NCBI GenBank assembly: GCA_027298165.1 | Contig: JAPUGN010000160.1 | Location: 1-12,114, forward strand | Source: Nitrospinota bacterium | Lineage (GTDB): Bacteria; Nitrospinota; Nitrospinia; Nitrospinales; Nitrospinaceae | Length of the DNA: 12,114 nt | Direction: 5' to 3' | In this document: positions 1 through 7,212 of the stretch, one piece after another | Layout of the letters: every line of letters starts with the position of its first letter | How positions within the stretch are numbered: position 1 is the first letter of the stretch | The notes under the pieces: generated by a model | The model's input: the letters and a program-made list of their open reading frames with translations, nothing else | Told to the model about the DNA's origin: nothing | The model's database searches: none | Program-made: the position numbers and the translations under genes

Positions 1-1
1 G

Positions 2-1012
2 TATTTTGTGTTCGCAGGTGAAAAGAATGACGATAAGAGTCGAGAAGGGTTGTGGATTCAAAAGAGTCTGTCGGCCCTTGCTCTGGTGTTTATGTTGTGG
101 ATGGGAAGGAATGGGTTTTTCCACCATACCCTTATTACCAGTTGGCAACCGCTTCATGTGCTGGTGGATTCGATCAATGATTCTTCCAGTCAAAATCAAA
201 TCGAAGAAGAAATGAAAGCCTCTTTGCGTAAATATTATAAAATTGAGGACCCTCTATTAGAGCTTATTGGAGAGAAAACAGTGGATATTTTTCCTTGGGA
301 AATTTCCCTGGCCTATGCCTATGATTTGAAGTGGAAACCACGACCGGTAATGCAATCCTATGTTGCTTATACCCCTCAACTGGATAAATTAAATTCTGAT
401 TATTTTGAAAGAACGCCTCCGGAGACGGTTTTATACGAGTTTCGAAGATTGGGTGACATGTATCCGGTCTTCTATGAGCCTAAAACGTTGGTGACTTTAA
501 TGCGGAATTATTCGTTGATGGAGCGCTTTGATAGGTTCCTTCTTTTAGAGAGAAATGCACAAGAGCGCCAGGATTTTAATTATAAAAAGAATCTTTTAAA
601 ACAAGTTCGTGTGAATTTAGGAGAGAGGATTGCCATTCCGGATTACAGTCACGGATTTGTTTTTGCGGAAATTGATGTTGATTTAAGCACTTATGGGAAA
701 GTTGTTAAGTCTTTATTTAGGCCTTCGAGACTATTTATCGAATTTTTGATATTGGGGCCCGGAGGTCAAGATAAAAAGCCTAAGTATAGATTGGTCCGAT
801 CTTTGGGTACAGAAGGCCTACTGGTGTCCGACCATATTTCTGATGTAAACCAATTAGAAACATTATTTAAAGGCGAACAGCATCCCAATGTGAAGGAGGT
901 TGTGCTGATCCCGGAATTTCCCTCCCATTTTGATCCTGAAATAAGGGTAACGTTTTATGGTGTCCCCAAGAACGAGATGATATTGGGTAAAGAAGCCGGG
1001 GCCGGGAATTAA
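2..1012 (+). CDS. C-terminal part of an uncharacterised membrane-anchored protein (5' partial)
   Basis: I do not recognise a named family. The frame is open to the left edge, so the true start probably lies outside the window. A GTG at position 8 could serve as a start, but no ribosome binding site is visible in the few bases before it. Counting from that GTG, residues about 20-37 form one hydrophobic segment (ALALVFMLWMG) that would anchor the protein. The remaining roughly 290 residues look soluble and mixed alpha/beta, without further membrane segments. A stretch around residues 105-130 (KPRPVMQSYVAYTPQLD) resembles, from memory, the soluble C-terminal domain of large polytopic membrane proteins sometimes annotated as glycosyltransferase-like; this is an inference only. 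The coding sequence is clearly AT-richer than the rest of the window. It ends with TAA and converges on the histidine kinase gene 64 bp away. Confidence 0.75.
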   Translation, partial: YFVFAGEKNDDKSREGLWIQKSLSALALVFMLWMGRNGFFHHTLITSWQPLHVLVDSINDSSSQNQIEEEMKASLRKYYKIEDPLLELIGEKTVDIFPWEISLAYAYDLKWKPRPVMQSYVAYTPQLDKLNSDYFERTPPETVLYEFRRLGDMYPVFYEPKTLVTLMRNYSLMERFDRFLLLERNAQERQDFNYKKNLLKQVRVNLGERIAIPDYSHGFVFAEIDVDLSTYGKVVKSLFRPSRLFIEFLILGPGGQDKKPKYRLVRSLGTEGLLVSDHISDVNQLETLFKGEQHPNVKEVVLIPEFPSHFDPEIRVTFYGVPKNEMILGKEAGAGN

Positions 1013-1076
1013 ACAAACAGGATCATAAATGATGCCTGGGTCCGGCGTTCAAGAATTAGGGAGGGGTCCGGGACGG

Positions 1077-2243
1077 TTATTGGATTTTCAGCTGGCTTTT
1101 CGGAAGTTTTACAATGAAGGTGGAGCCTTGGTTGGGAACGCTTTGGGCGGTGATTGCGCCGTGGTGATTTTCAATAATTTTGTGACAGATCGCGGTCCCC
1201 ATGCCGTTGCCTTCAAATTCGTCCTTGCCACACAAACGTTGGAACGGTTTGAAGATTTTGGACAGGTGTTTTTCGTTGAAACCGACGCCATTGTCCTGCA
1301 CGGTAATTTTCCACATGTTGCTTTGCTTGCAAAGGCTGGCCTTGATGTGGATTAAGGGCGGTTCCTCTTTTCGGTGAAATTTTATACTGTTGCTGATCAG
1401 GCTTTGAAACAACTGCCGCATTTGTATTCGGTCGGCCTCGACCGTAGGCAGAGAGTCCACATGAACCGTTCCCCGCTTTTCTCGGATGCGGGGTTCGAGA
1501 TCGGTCAGGACTTCAGACACCAATTCTTCCAGATCGACTTGCTCGAAGGAACGAATTTGTCCCACTTTGGAAAGTTGCAGCAAACTGTGGATCAGGCTCT
1601 GCATTTTGTCGACGGAGTTCCGGATTTTCGCCAGCCATTTGGACGCACCGGGGTTCTCGTTACCCAAGTTTAGAAATTTTTCAAGTTTGTCGGAAAAGTA
1701 CCTGATTTTCCGTAACGGCTCCTGCAGGTCGTGGGAAGCCATGCCGGCAAACTGGTTCAATTCGGAGTTGCTACGTTGCAGGTCCTTCATATTTTCATTG
1801 AGGATGTCCTGAAATTTTTGGTAGTGGTTCAGCAGAGAAACCATTTTCAGTTGTGTGCGGACGCGGACCAGAACTTCTTCCACCTGATACGGCTTTTGAA
1901 TATAATCCACCGCTCCGCATTCAAACCCTTTAATGGTATCTTCGATCGAAGCGCGCGCCGTTAAAAATATGACGGGCATATTTTTGGTGCGGATATCGGC
2001 TTTCAGCCGCTGGCAGGTTTCAAAGCCGTTGAGTCCCGGCATCGTGATGTCCAGGAGGATGAGGTCGGGCATGAATTTCGGGGCAATGTTGAGCGCCTCC
2101 ACCCCGGAAGTGCTCACCGCCATAACAAAACCCTCTTGGTCTAGGGTTTTCTCTATAATGGAAATGTTTTCAGGGCAGTCGTCCACTATAAGGATTTTCA
2201 TTCCTTTGAGGGACTCATCCGAAATATTGCCGGGATTTTTCAC
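1077..2243 (-). CDS. Receiver-histidine kinase hybrid (two-component signalling), soluble
   Basis: This is a 388-residue protein with an N-terminal receiver domain and a C-terminal kinase. The receiver (about 15-135) has the acidic pair D21/D22, phospho-acceptor D65 in LILLDITMPG, T95 and K117 in the YIQKPY loop. A short helical linker leads to a HisKA dimerisation helix with H171 in ASHDLQEPLRK, the variant common in phytochrome-type kinases. The ATP-binding domain follows: N box N285, G1 box DNGVGF 317-322 and G2 box at 345-352. The G2 box reads GNGMGTAI where GTGIGLAI is usual, so two positions deviate. There is no membrane segment and no separate sensor domain, so its input is probably phosphorylation of the receiver by another kinase, or a partner protein. 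The start is GTG. An internal ATG at residue 15, just before the first receiver strand, is an alternative, and neither has an ideal ribosome binding site. A consensus -10 lies about 50 bp upstream. Confidence 0.93.
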   Translation of the reverse strand: MKNPGNISDESLKGMKILIVDDCPENISIIEKTLDQEGFVMAVSTSGVEALNIAPKFMPDLILLDITMPGLNGFETCQRLKADIRTKNMPVIFLTARASIEDTIKGFECGAVDYIQKPYQVEEVLVRVRTQLKMVSLLNHYQKFQDILNENMKDLQRSNSELNQFAGMASHDLQEPLRKIRYFSDKLEKFLNLGNENPGASKWLAKIRNSVDKMQSLIHSLLQLSKVGQIRSFEQVDLEELVSEVLTDLEPRIREKRGTVHVDSLPTVEADRIQMRQLFQSLISNSIKFHRKEEPPLIHIKASLCKQSNMWKITVQDNGVGFNEKHLSKIFKPFQRLCGKDEFEGNGMGTAICHKIIENHHGAITAQSVPNQGSTFIVKLPKSQLKIQ

Positions 2244-2292
2244 GGGTTCACGTAATAAAAGTTGTACGGTATATCGAAATGATGATATTTTT

Positions 2293-2320
2293 ATTATACC
2301 CTCGAAACTATTGTTTTCAG
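2293..2320 (-). promoter_or_regulatory. Probable sigma70-type promoter of the receiver-kinase gene
   Basis: Read on the minus strand, -35 CTGAAA (2315-2320) and a perfect -10 TATAAT (2293-2298) are separated by 16 bp. The -35 matches the consensus at 4 of 6 positions. The -10 lies about 50 bp upstream of the GTG start at 2243, a sensible leader length. The 147 bp between the kinase and the TPR gene are AT-rich and I see no convincing terminator there. Confidence 0.55.
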
Positions 2321-2390
2321 AGGAAAAAAATAGCTATACGGTTAATATTTTTGCCTGTTGCAAATGAGAACTTTCTTTAAAATGTTAAGG

Positions 2391-2780
2391 TTAACCGAAA
2401 TCAGTCGTGGTTCGGGTTGGGGGGGCTCCGGGGAGTGAGCCGAACTTTTTGTAAAGGCTCCTGAGTTTTGTGCGGGCCTTATCCTTGTTTTCCGAATCGT
2501 TGCGCTCAGAGAACAGGTTGCCCGCCTGCACCATGTGGAAGACAGCCTGTCGCCCGTTTTGGGTTTTTTCGTAGAGGATCCCCAGATTGAAATGTGCTTC
2601 CGCCGAACGGGGGCTCAGCTTCAGGGTTTCAAGAAACGCTTCGATGGCCCGGGGGAATTGCCCCCGCCGCTCGTATTCCGCCGCCAGCTCGAACCGCCAT
2701 TGCGGATTGTCCGGTTCGCGCTCTAGGCGGACCTCGTATTCTCTGATCTTGTTCGATCCAAATAGTTTACGCAAAGACAT
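2391..2780 (-). CDS. Small TPR-repeat protein
   Basis: This 129-residue protein has two tetratricopeptide repeats, at about 25-58 (WRFELAAEYERRGQFPRAIEAF) and 60-92 (AHFNLGILYEKTQNGRQAVF). They show the expected pattern of W/L, G/A, Y, A and P positions. A basic helical tail follows (KARTKLRSLYKKF). No signal peptide is seen, so it is probably cytoplasmic and acts as a protein-protein adaptor; the partner is unknown. I chose the ATG at 2780 because it begins a compact MSLRKLFGSNK start and has a purine-rich site (GAAAGAG) about 9 bases before it. The frame stays open to an ATG at 2891, but the extra 37 residues are irregular and run across the intergenic region shared with the divergent gene. 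It lies upstream of the receiver-kinase gene on the same strand, but that gene has its own promoter. Confidence 0.8.
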   Translation of the reverse strand: MSLRKLFGSNKIREYEVRLEREPDNPQWRFELAAEYERRGQFPRAIEAFLETLKLSPRSAEAHFNLGILYEKTQNGRQAVFHMVQAGNLFSERNDSENKDKARTKLRSLYKKFGSLPGAPPTRTTTDFG

Positions 2781-2928
2781 CAGGGATGCTCTTTCGTTGG
2801 ATTGGGAGTTTCCAGTGCCGCTTACGAGAACCGGCGGCAGGTATGATAATATACCTTTTGGCGCATTGAGAAAACAGTTCCTGTGGGCCATGAGTGAAAA
2901 TTTTTAAAATAAAGAAAGGCCCTGAATT

Positions 2929-3681
2929 TTGAAGCGTGAGTTAAAAGACGGAAAAGACAGCCAGGGATGGTGCTTGGCGATGTTCTGGCTGGTGGGCTTC
3001 CTGGGGTTCAGTTCTTCGATCGCCTTTGCCGCCTCACAGGCGCCGGAAGGGATGGTGTGGATCCCGGCGGGAGAATTTGTCATGGGGATGGCCGGGGCGA
3101 GCAACAAAACGCCGCATTCGGTGTACCTCGACGGCTTCTTCATCGATAAGTTTGAAGTGGTGCAGAAAGATTATGAACGTCTCCGCGGCGCCAACCCCTC
3201 AAAATTTGTGGGAGAGACGAATCCCGCCGATCAGGTGAACTGGTACGAGGCGCGGGGGTATTGCGCCAAAGCCGGGAAGCGGCTTCCCACCGAGGCCGAA
3301 TGGGAAAAGGCCGCCCGCGGCGGCACTCAAACCCGGTACTTCTGGGGCGAAGGCATGAACCCGGAATATGCCTGGTTCGATGACAACTCGGAAGACCACA
3401 CTCATTCGGTAGGAACTCGTCAGCCCAACGGTTACGGAGTGTATGATACTTCAGGCAATGTCTGGGAGTGGGTGGCGGATTGGTATGAAAAAAAGTATTA
3501 CGAACGAAGTCCCGCGAAAAATCCGCAAGGCCCCAGGACAGGGGAGGAAAAAGGATTGCGTGGCGGTTCCTGGTATTCCAGCGAACGTCACCTGACTCCC
3601 GCCACGCGCTACTGGTCGGATCCCTATGTGCGCAACTCCAACTTCGGCTTTCGCTGCGCCCAAAACGCCCCTCAACAATAG
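2929..3681 (+). CDS. Exported FGE-sulfatase (SUMF1-like) domain protein without the catalytic cysteines
   Basis: This 250-residue protein has the formylglycine-generating-enzyme fold. An N-terminal signal (about 13-35, ending SSSIAFAA) directs it to the periplasm. The FGE domain runs from about 40 to 244. Hallmarks are MVWIPAGEFVMG (42-53), RLPTEAEWEKAARGG (118-132), GNVWEWVADWY (176-186), GGSW (212-215), and an RNSNFGFRC end (235-243). In true FGE a cysteine pair follows GGS; here those positions read serine (S217) and leucine (L222). Apart from one in the signal peptide, only C112 and C243 are present. Sulfatase activation is therefore unlikely, and a structural or ligand-binding role is more probable. 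No sulfatase gene is nearby. The start is TTG, with AAAGG about 9 bases upstream; an ATG at 2980 would shorten the signal peptide. The lipoprotein gene follows after 21 bp, probably as one operon. Confidence 0.9.
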   Translation: MKRELKDGKDSQGWCLAMFWLVGFLGFSSSIAFAASQAPEGMVWIPAGEFVMGMAGASNKTPHSVYLDGFFIDKFEVVQKDYERLRGANPSKFVGETNPADQVNWYEARGYCAKAGKRLPTEAEWEKAARGGTQTRYFWGEGMNPEYAWFDDNSEDHTHSVGTRQPNGYGVYDTSGNVWEWVADWYEKKYYERSPAKNPQGPRTGEEKGLRGGSWYSSERHLTPATRYWSDPYVRNSNFGFRCAQNAPQQ

Positions 3682-3702
3682 TCCTCCGGGTGGAAAGGTG
3701 CC

Positions 3703-4551
3703 ATGACATTCTGCGATATCCATTCCCGTAAGTTCCTGCAAATTCTTCTCCTGCTTTGGTTGGGATTCGCAGGCTCGGGATGTTCCGGCGACCGGTTTAT
3801 CGAGGGACAGGTGGTCGACTACGAAACGCGTCAGCCGGTGGCCGGGGTGCGAGTGATTCTCCTGCAATCGGGTTGGAAATTCTCCGGTGGCGTCACCTGG
3901 GATCATACCTTTACCTTCGAGGCGGTGTCCGATTCTCATGGCAATTTCCGGGTTGAGTATGATGTCGGAACCAGCGCGAAATTGAAGACCGACAGGGAGG
4001 GCTATGTCAAATTTGAGGGGTGGTTCGAACCCGACAGCAGTATTGTGCTTCAGGTCAAGCGGAAGGATCCTGCCTATACCAAGCCCCGATTTGGAATGCT
4101 CAAACTGGGCATTCAGGGATTTCGGCCTTTTGGTTGGATATTTTCGGAGAAGCGCATTACCTTCAACCGGAATGAGGCGGATGTTTTTCCGCAATTTGAT
4201 TCCAGCTTCGACAGGAAAAACATCGGCCTCACCGCGACAGGTGGAGGCGGATTCCATTTCGTTTCAGAAGAGAAGTTAGGGGTCCGCTTTGACCATCTGG
4301 TGTATACCGATCAGGCGCCGGCTTCCGGCTACGAAGATTCCGCTCACATGAATTTCAATCAAAAGTCGGCCGGTGTGTTTTTTGTTAGAAACCGGGATGG
4401 ACGGCATCATGCCAAATTTCTTTTCAATCCCCGCGCCTATGGAACCGAGGGGAGCGAACGCGATTTTAAAGAGGGCGACTGGGCATTGACGGTGGAGTAT
4501 GTGTACAACCCCGAACCCTCGCGCAATCTCAGATTTGAAAAAACTTATTGA
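3703..4551 (+). CDS. Probable lipoprotein with an N-terminal carboxypeptidase-regulatory-like domain
   Basis: This 282-residue protein begins with a hydrophobic signal (about 11-26, FLQILLLLWLGFAG) ending at C27 in AGSGC. That is an imperfect lipobox, but with the Gly/Ser context and following SGD it makes lipid attachment likely. Residues about 32-110 fit a transthyretin/carboxypeptidase-regulatory-like beta-sandwich: IEGQVVDYETRQPVAGVRV, then SDSHGNFRVEY, then the KLKTDREGYV strand. The remaining about 170 residues are beta-rich with many aromatic residues, and I cannot assign them to a family. It probably sits in the outer or inner membrane facing the periplasm. The start ATG has GGAAAGG 4 bases upstream. 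It follows the FGE-fold gene after 21 bp, so the two exported products may work together. Its stop overlaps the end of the convergent ankyrin gene by 7 bp. Confidence 0.85.
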   Translation: MTFCDIHSRKFLQILLLLWLGFAGSGCSGDRFIEGQVVDYETRQPVAGVRVILLQSGWKFSGGVTWDHTFTFEAVSDSHGNFRVEYDVGTSAKLKTDREGYVKFEGWFEPDSSIVLQVKRKDPAYTKPRFGMLKLGIQGFRPFGWIFSEKRITFNRNEADVFPQFDSSFDRKNIGLTATGGGGFHFVSEEKLGVRFDHLVYTDQAPASGYEDSAHMNFNQKSAGVFFVRNRDGRHHAKFLFNPRAYGTEGSERDFKEGDWALTVEYVYNPEPSRNLRFEKTY

Positions 4552-6140
4552 AGAAGTTTTTCTTCCTGACGAGGCGCTTCATCAGGTGAGAGGAGCCGGG
4601 CGATGCGGGTGTGGCCCGCCATTTCCGCGCTTTTGTAAGCGGTCCATCCGTCGCGGGTGACGGTGTTCAAGTCCGCTCCTTTCTCAAGCAGCAATTCCAC
4701 GATTTTAAGATTGCCTTCGAACGCGGCGCCCATCAATGCGGTCCATCCCCTGCGGGTGCGGGTGTTGATGTCGGCTCCCTTTTCAAGCAGTAGACGGACG
4801 ATTTCTATATTGTCGCCGAACGCGGCGCTGATCAGGCCCGTCATGCCGTGCGCGTCCGCTTCGTTGACGTCGGCGCCCTTTCTCAAAAACAATTGGACGA
4901 TCTTCAGGTTGCCGCCGAAGGCGGCGCTGTTGAGGGGGGTGAATCCTTTGTCAATTTTGATTTTGGCACCGCGTTTCAACAGCAGTCGGACCATTTCCAG
5001 ATGACCTTTTCCAGCGGCACTGTTGAGCGGAGTGATTCCCTGCCGGTCCGGGATATTGGGGTCGGCCCCCTTGTCCAGCAAAAGGCGCACCAGGGGCAAG
5101 TGGCCCAGCCGGGCGGCATCGTTCAGCGCGGTACGGCGGTTTCGGTTTTGTGCATCCAGATCGGGTTTCGACGCCAGCAGGGCTATAACGATATCAATGT
5201 CTCCGCGGGCCACTGCCGCCATTAATGCCGTGTTGCGTTCGCGGTCTTGGTGCTGGACGTCCGCTTTCCTTTCCAGAAGCAGGTGCACGGTGGCATCGGG
5301 GCCGCGGCGCAGGGCTTCCATCAATGCGGTCCGGCCGTGTTTGTCCCGGATGTTGGTGTTGGCTTCGGCATCGAGAAGCATTTGAACGATGTCCGTGTTG
5401 CTTCCGGTGGCGGCATCGATCAATAAACACAGCCCGTCGTTTTGGGTGAGGTTGATTCGGGCTTGCCTCGCAAGCAGGATGCGGACCGCGTCCGGATTTT
5501 CCCGAAGAGTGGCCAGCCAAAGCGCCGAATAGCCGTTACGGTCACGCCGATTGACATTGGCTCCGTGTTCAATCAGGCGTTCGAGGATGTCGGGATGGTT
5601 GCCGGCGGCGGCCCACATCAGGGCGGTGAATCCCGTTTTGTCGCGGGCATCGACCTTGGGCGTGTGGCTCAAAATCAAATCCACCGCTTCCAGATTGCCG
5701 CCGGCCACGGTGCTCATCAGCGGAGTGCGGTCTTCGTTGTCGACCGCGTGGGGGTCGGCTCCAAAATCGACCAATTGCCGTACCAGAGGGAAATCGCCGA
5801 GCAGAGCCGCTTCCATCAGGGCGGTGAACCCGTCGCGGGTTTTAGCTTTAGGATCCGCCCCCCGGTTGAGAAGAAACGCCGCCAGGTCGGTATGCTCTTC
5901 TCCCAGTGCCGCCATCAGCCCCCGGTCGAGGGCCGCCTGCCGATCCATAAGGCCGTTTTCGAGCATTATAATAATTTTATGGGATTGACCCTGCCGGGCC
6001 GCTTCGTTAAAGGCTTCGATCTGTTTTTGCTTGTCGATGCGGGAAGGGCGGGAACCGGGATCGTCGGATGCGCTGCAGGACCACGCAAACAGCAGGGCCG
6101 CACAACCGAGCGTCCCAAACCTGACCCCTGCAAATACCAT
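4545..6140 (-). CDS. Exported ankyrin-repeat protein, about 15 repeats
   Basis: This 531-residue protein is built almost wholly of ankyrin repeats. After a signal-like segment (about 8-24, GTLGCAALLFAWSCSAS), roughly fifteen 33-residue units run from about 40 to 525. They follow the pattern D..G.TALM.AA..G....V.LLL..GADVN. The best matches are in the C-terminal half (GWTALMGAAFEGNLKIVELL; GADINTR). The unit ending RGAKIKI, before KGFTPLNSAA, is about one residue short. The first two and the last are degenerate caps. C22 might be lipidated, but W at -2 fits a lipobox poorly, so ordinary signal cleavage is as likely. Ankyrin repeats bind proteins; the partner is unknown. The ATG at 6140 has GGGAG 6 bases upstream, and a promoter lies about 50 bp before it. 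The gene is convergent with the lipoprotein gene and overlaps it by 7 bp. Confidence 0.95.
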   Translation of the reverse strand: MVFAGVRFGTLGCAALLFAWSCSASDDPGSRPSRIDKQKQIEAFNEAARQGQSHKIIIMLENGLMDRQAALDRGLMAALGEEHTDLAAFLLNRGADPKAKTRDGFTALMEAALLGDFPLVRQLVDFGADPHAVDNEDRTPLMSTVAGGNLEAVDLILSHTPKVDARDKTGFTALMWAAAGNHPDILERLIEHGANVNRRDRNGYSALWLATLRENPDAVRILLARQARINLTQNDGLCLLIDAATGSNTDIVQMLLDAEANTNIRDKHGRTALMEALRRGPDATVHLLLERKADVQHQDRERNTALMAAVARGDIDIVIALLASKPDLDAQNRNRRTALNDAARLGHLPLVRLLLDKGADPNIPDRQGITPLNSAAGKGHLEMVRLLLKRGAKIKIDKGFTPLNSAAFGGNLKIVQLFLRKGADVNEADAHGMTGLISAAFGDNIEIVRLLLEKGADINTRTRRGWTALMGAAFEGNLKIVELLLEKGADLNTVTRDGWTAYKSAEMAGHTRIARLLSPDEAPRQEEKLLQ

Positions 6141-6191
6141 CCTTTGCTCCCGGCGGTGAATGATGCGGGCCTGTTCGGCCCTGGAATCCTG

Positions 6192-6220
6192 TTTATACCC
6201 TCAATAGCAAATGGATTCAA
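6192..6220 (-). promoter_or_regulatory. Probable sigma70-type promoter of the ankyrin gene
   Basis: On the minus strand, TTGAAT (6215-6220, 4 of 6 consensus) and TATAAA (6192-6197, 5 of 6) are separated by exactly 17 bp. Transcription would start near 6185, giving a leader of about 45 nt before the ATG at 6140. The ten bases GAGGGTATAA at the -10 are shared with the kinase promoter. Confidence 0.6.
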
Positions 6221-6304
6221 CCGGTACTGTAAGGAGGAGTGGGGAAATCGCGTGGGTCTGTCACTCCTTGACAAGCTCACCATGACAAATCAGTTGGGAG
6301 AAGG

Positions 6305-6339
6305 AAAAAAAAGCGGTACCGGATAAAATCCGGTACCGC
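6305..6339 (-). terminator. Intrinsic terminator of the cytochrome c/cupredoxin operon
   Basis: A perfect 12-bp inverted repeat, GCGGTACCGGAT (6313-6324) and ATCCGGTACCGC (6328-6339), has a 3-nt loop. On the minus strand it is followed at once by eight T residues (6305-6312 as A on the + strand). It lies 24 bp after the stop codon of the cupredoxin-like gene. The orientation of the T tract shows it acts on minus-strand transcripts, ending this operon before the ankyrin promoter. Confidence 0.93.
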
Positions 6340-6363
6340 CGTTGCGAACACTGAAAAGGTTTT

Positions 6364-7173
6364 TTATTTGCCGGTCAGTTCAAAATCCAACTGAACGTTC
6401 TGTCCGGCCGGAATTGTGACCTCCCGGGTCACTTCGCCGACGTAAGGATGCCAGGCGGTGATCCGATAGGTCCCGGCGGGAATCTGATCGATCTTAAATG
6501 TCCCATCCCTGGCCGTGATGGTGTAGTAGGGATTCCAGACGATCCGCGCATCCGCTTCCATGAAATTGTGCTGATCGCACTGCAGGAAGAAATGTTTGTC
6601 CTTGTTCATTTTAAGCCGTTTCAGGTTTTTGGTGACGTCGGCCACGTCGCCTTTGTTGGGAAGCGGTTTATTGAACAGGGTCTTGGCGCTGGCCCCGACT
6701 TTCGTATAGCCGTGCGGATTATGAAGAATATCCGAATCGTGGTTTTCAATTAGAACCAGACCTTGTTTCGTTCCTTTGGGAGGTTTGCGTACAACCGTGA
6801 CCTTGGGAAAAATGTCGCAGTTTTTGAATTCAAAGCGCGTGGCTTCGGCCGGCCAGTCTTTTCCCTGAGTGATGTTTTCAATAATTACCACGGTATCTTT
6901 CAACTTGCCGTCGGTCACCACCACTTTGGTGCGGGGGCGAATGCCGCCTTCTTGTGTATCCGGGTGCTGAACGCAGAATTCCGCGTTCTTGCCCTTGTTC
7001 AGGTCTTCACGAATAGGATCGGGAACCTTGCCTTTGAAAGAGACGGAACCGGCGAGGTGGCCACCGTGGGTTACGGGAGAGACCTGATAAGCGTTCTTTT
7101 TAGCAAAACCCTCCTGGGCGAACCACAGGGTTAAACAGATTATGAGTCCAGCTGCTTTAATGATTGCTTTCAT
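6364..7173 (-). CDS. Periplasmic cupredoxin-like protein with a C-terminal carboxypeptidase-regulatory-like domain
   Basis: This 269-residue protein has a clear signal peptide (MKAIIKAAGLIICLTLWFAQ, cleavage near EGFA-KK). The central part carries a cupredoxin-like set of ligands: H151 and H154 in ILHNPHGY, and C199, H202 and M205 in LQCDQHNFM. This C-x2-H-x2-M arrangement is known from plastocyanin-like exported proteins, and a mononuclear copper site is inferred. C67 and C119 could form a disulphide. Residues about 220-266 are a carboxypeptidase-regulatory-like beta-sandwich (RDGTFKIDQIPAGTYRITAW). The ATG at 7173 is chosen because GAGGAGGT stands 7 bases before it. A longer frame to 7209 would add 12 residues ahead of the signal with no such site. 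It is the second gene after the cytochrome c gene, with a 39-bp gap, and is followed by a strong terminator. A role in periplasmic electron transfer or copper handling is likely but unproven. Confidence 0.88.
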   Translation of the reverse strand: MKAIIKAAGLIICLTLWFAQEGFAKKNAYQVSPVTHGGHLAGSVSFKGKVPDPIREDLNKGKNAEFCVQHPDTQEGGIRPRTKVVVTDGKLKDTVVIIENITQGKDWPAEATRFEFKNCDIFPKVTVVRKPPKGTKQGLVLIENHDSDILHNPHGYTKVGASAKTLFNKPLPNKGDVADVTKNLKRLKMNKDKHFFLQCDQHNFMEADARIVWNPYYTITARDGTFKIDQIPAGTYRITAWHPYVGEVTREVTIPAGQNVQLDFELTGK

Positions 7174-7212
7174 GGTTCTTACCTCCTCGAAGTTGAGAGA
7201 GATACTCAAGTA

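Noticed and set aside
1013..1076. Possible terminator between the first two convergent genes
   Set aside because: Only short, imperfect GTCC/GGAC complementarity is seen and there is no T tract.
2839..2854. Short inverted repeat GGTAT-N6-ATACC between the divergent TPR and FGE-fold genes
   Set aside because: Arms are only 5 bp and match no operator I can name; it may simply be AT-rich promoter DNA. I could not place a convincing promoter for either gene there.
3451..4257. 268-codon open frame on the minus strand opposite the FGE-fold and lipoprotein genes
   Set aside because: It spans two well-supported genes on the other strand, its translation has no domain features, and it has no promoter or ribosome binding site of note.
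5442..6326. Long open frame on the + strand opposite the ankyrin gene (about 294 codons)
   Set aside because: It is antisense to strongly recognisable ankyrin repeats; GC-rich repetitive coding sequence keeps opposite frames open. Its translation matches no family and shows the shadow periodicity of the repeats.
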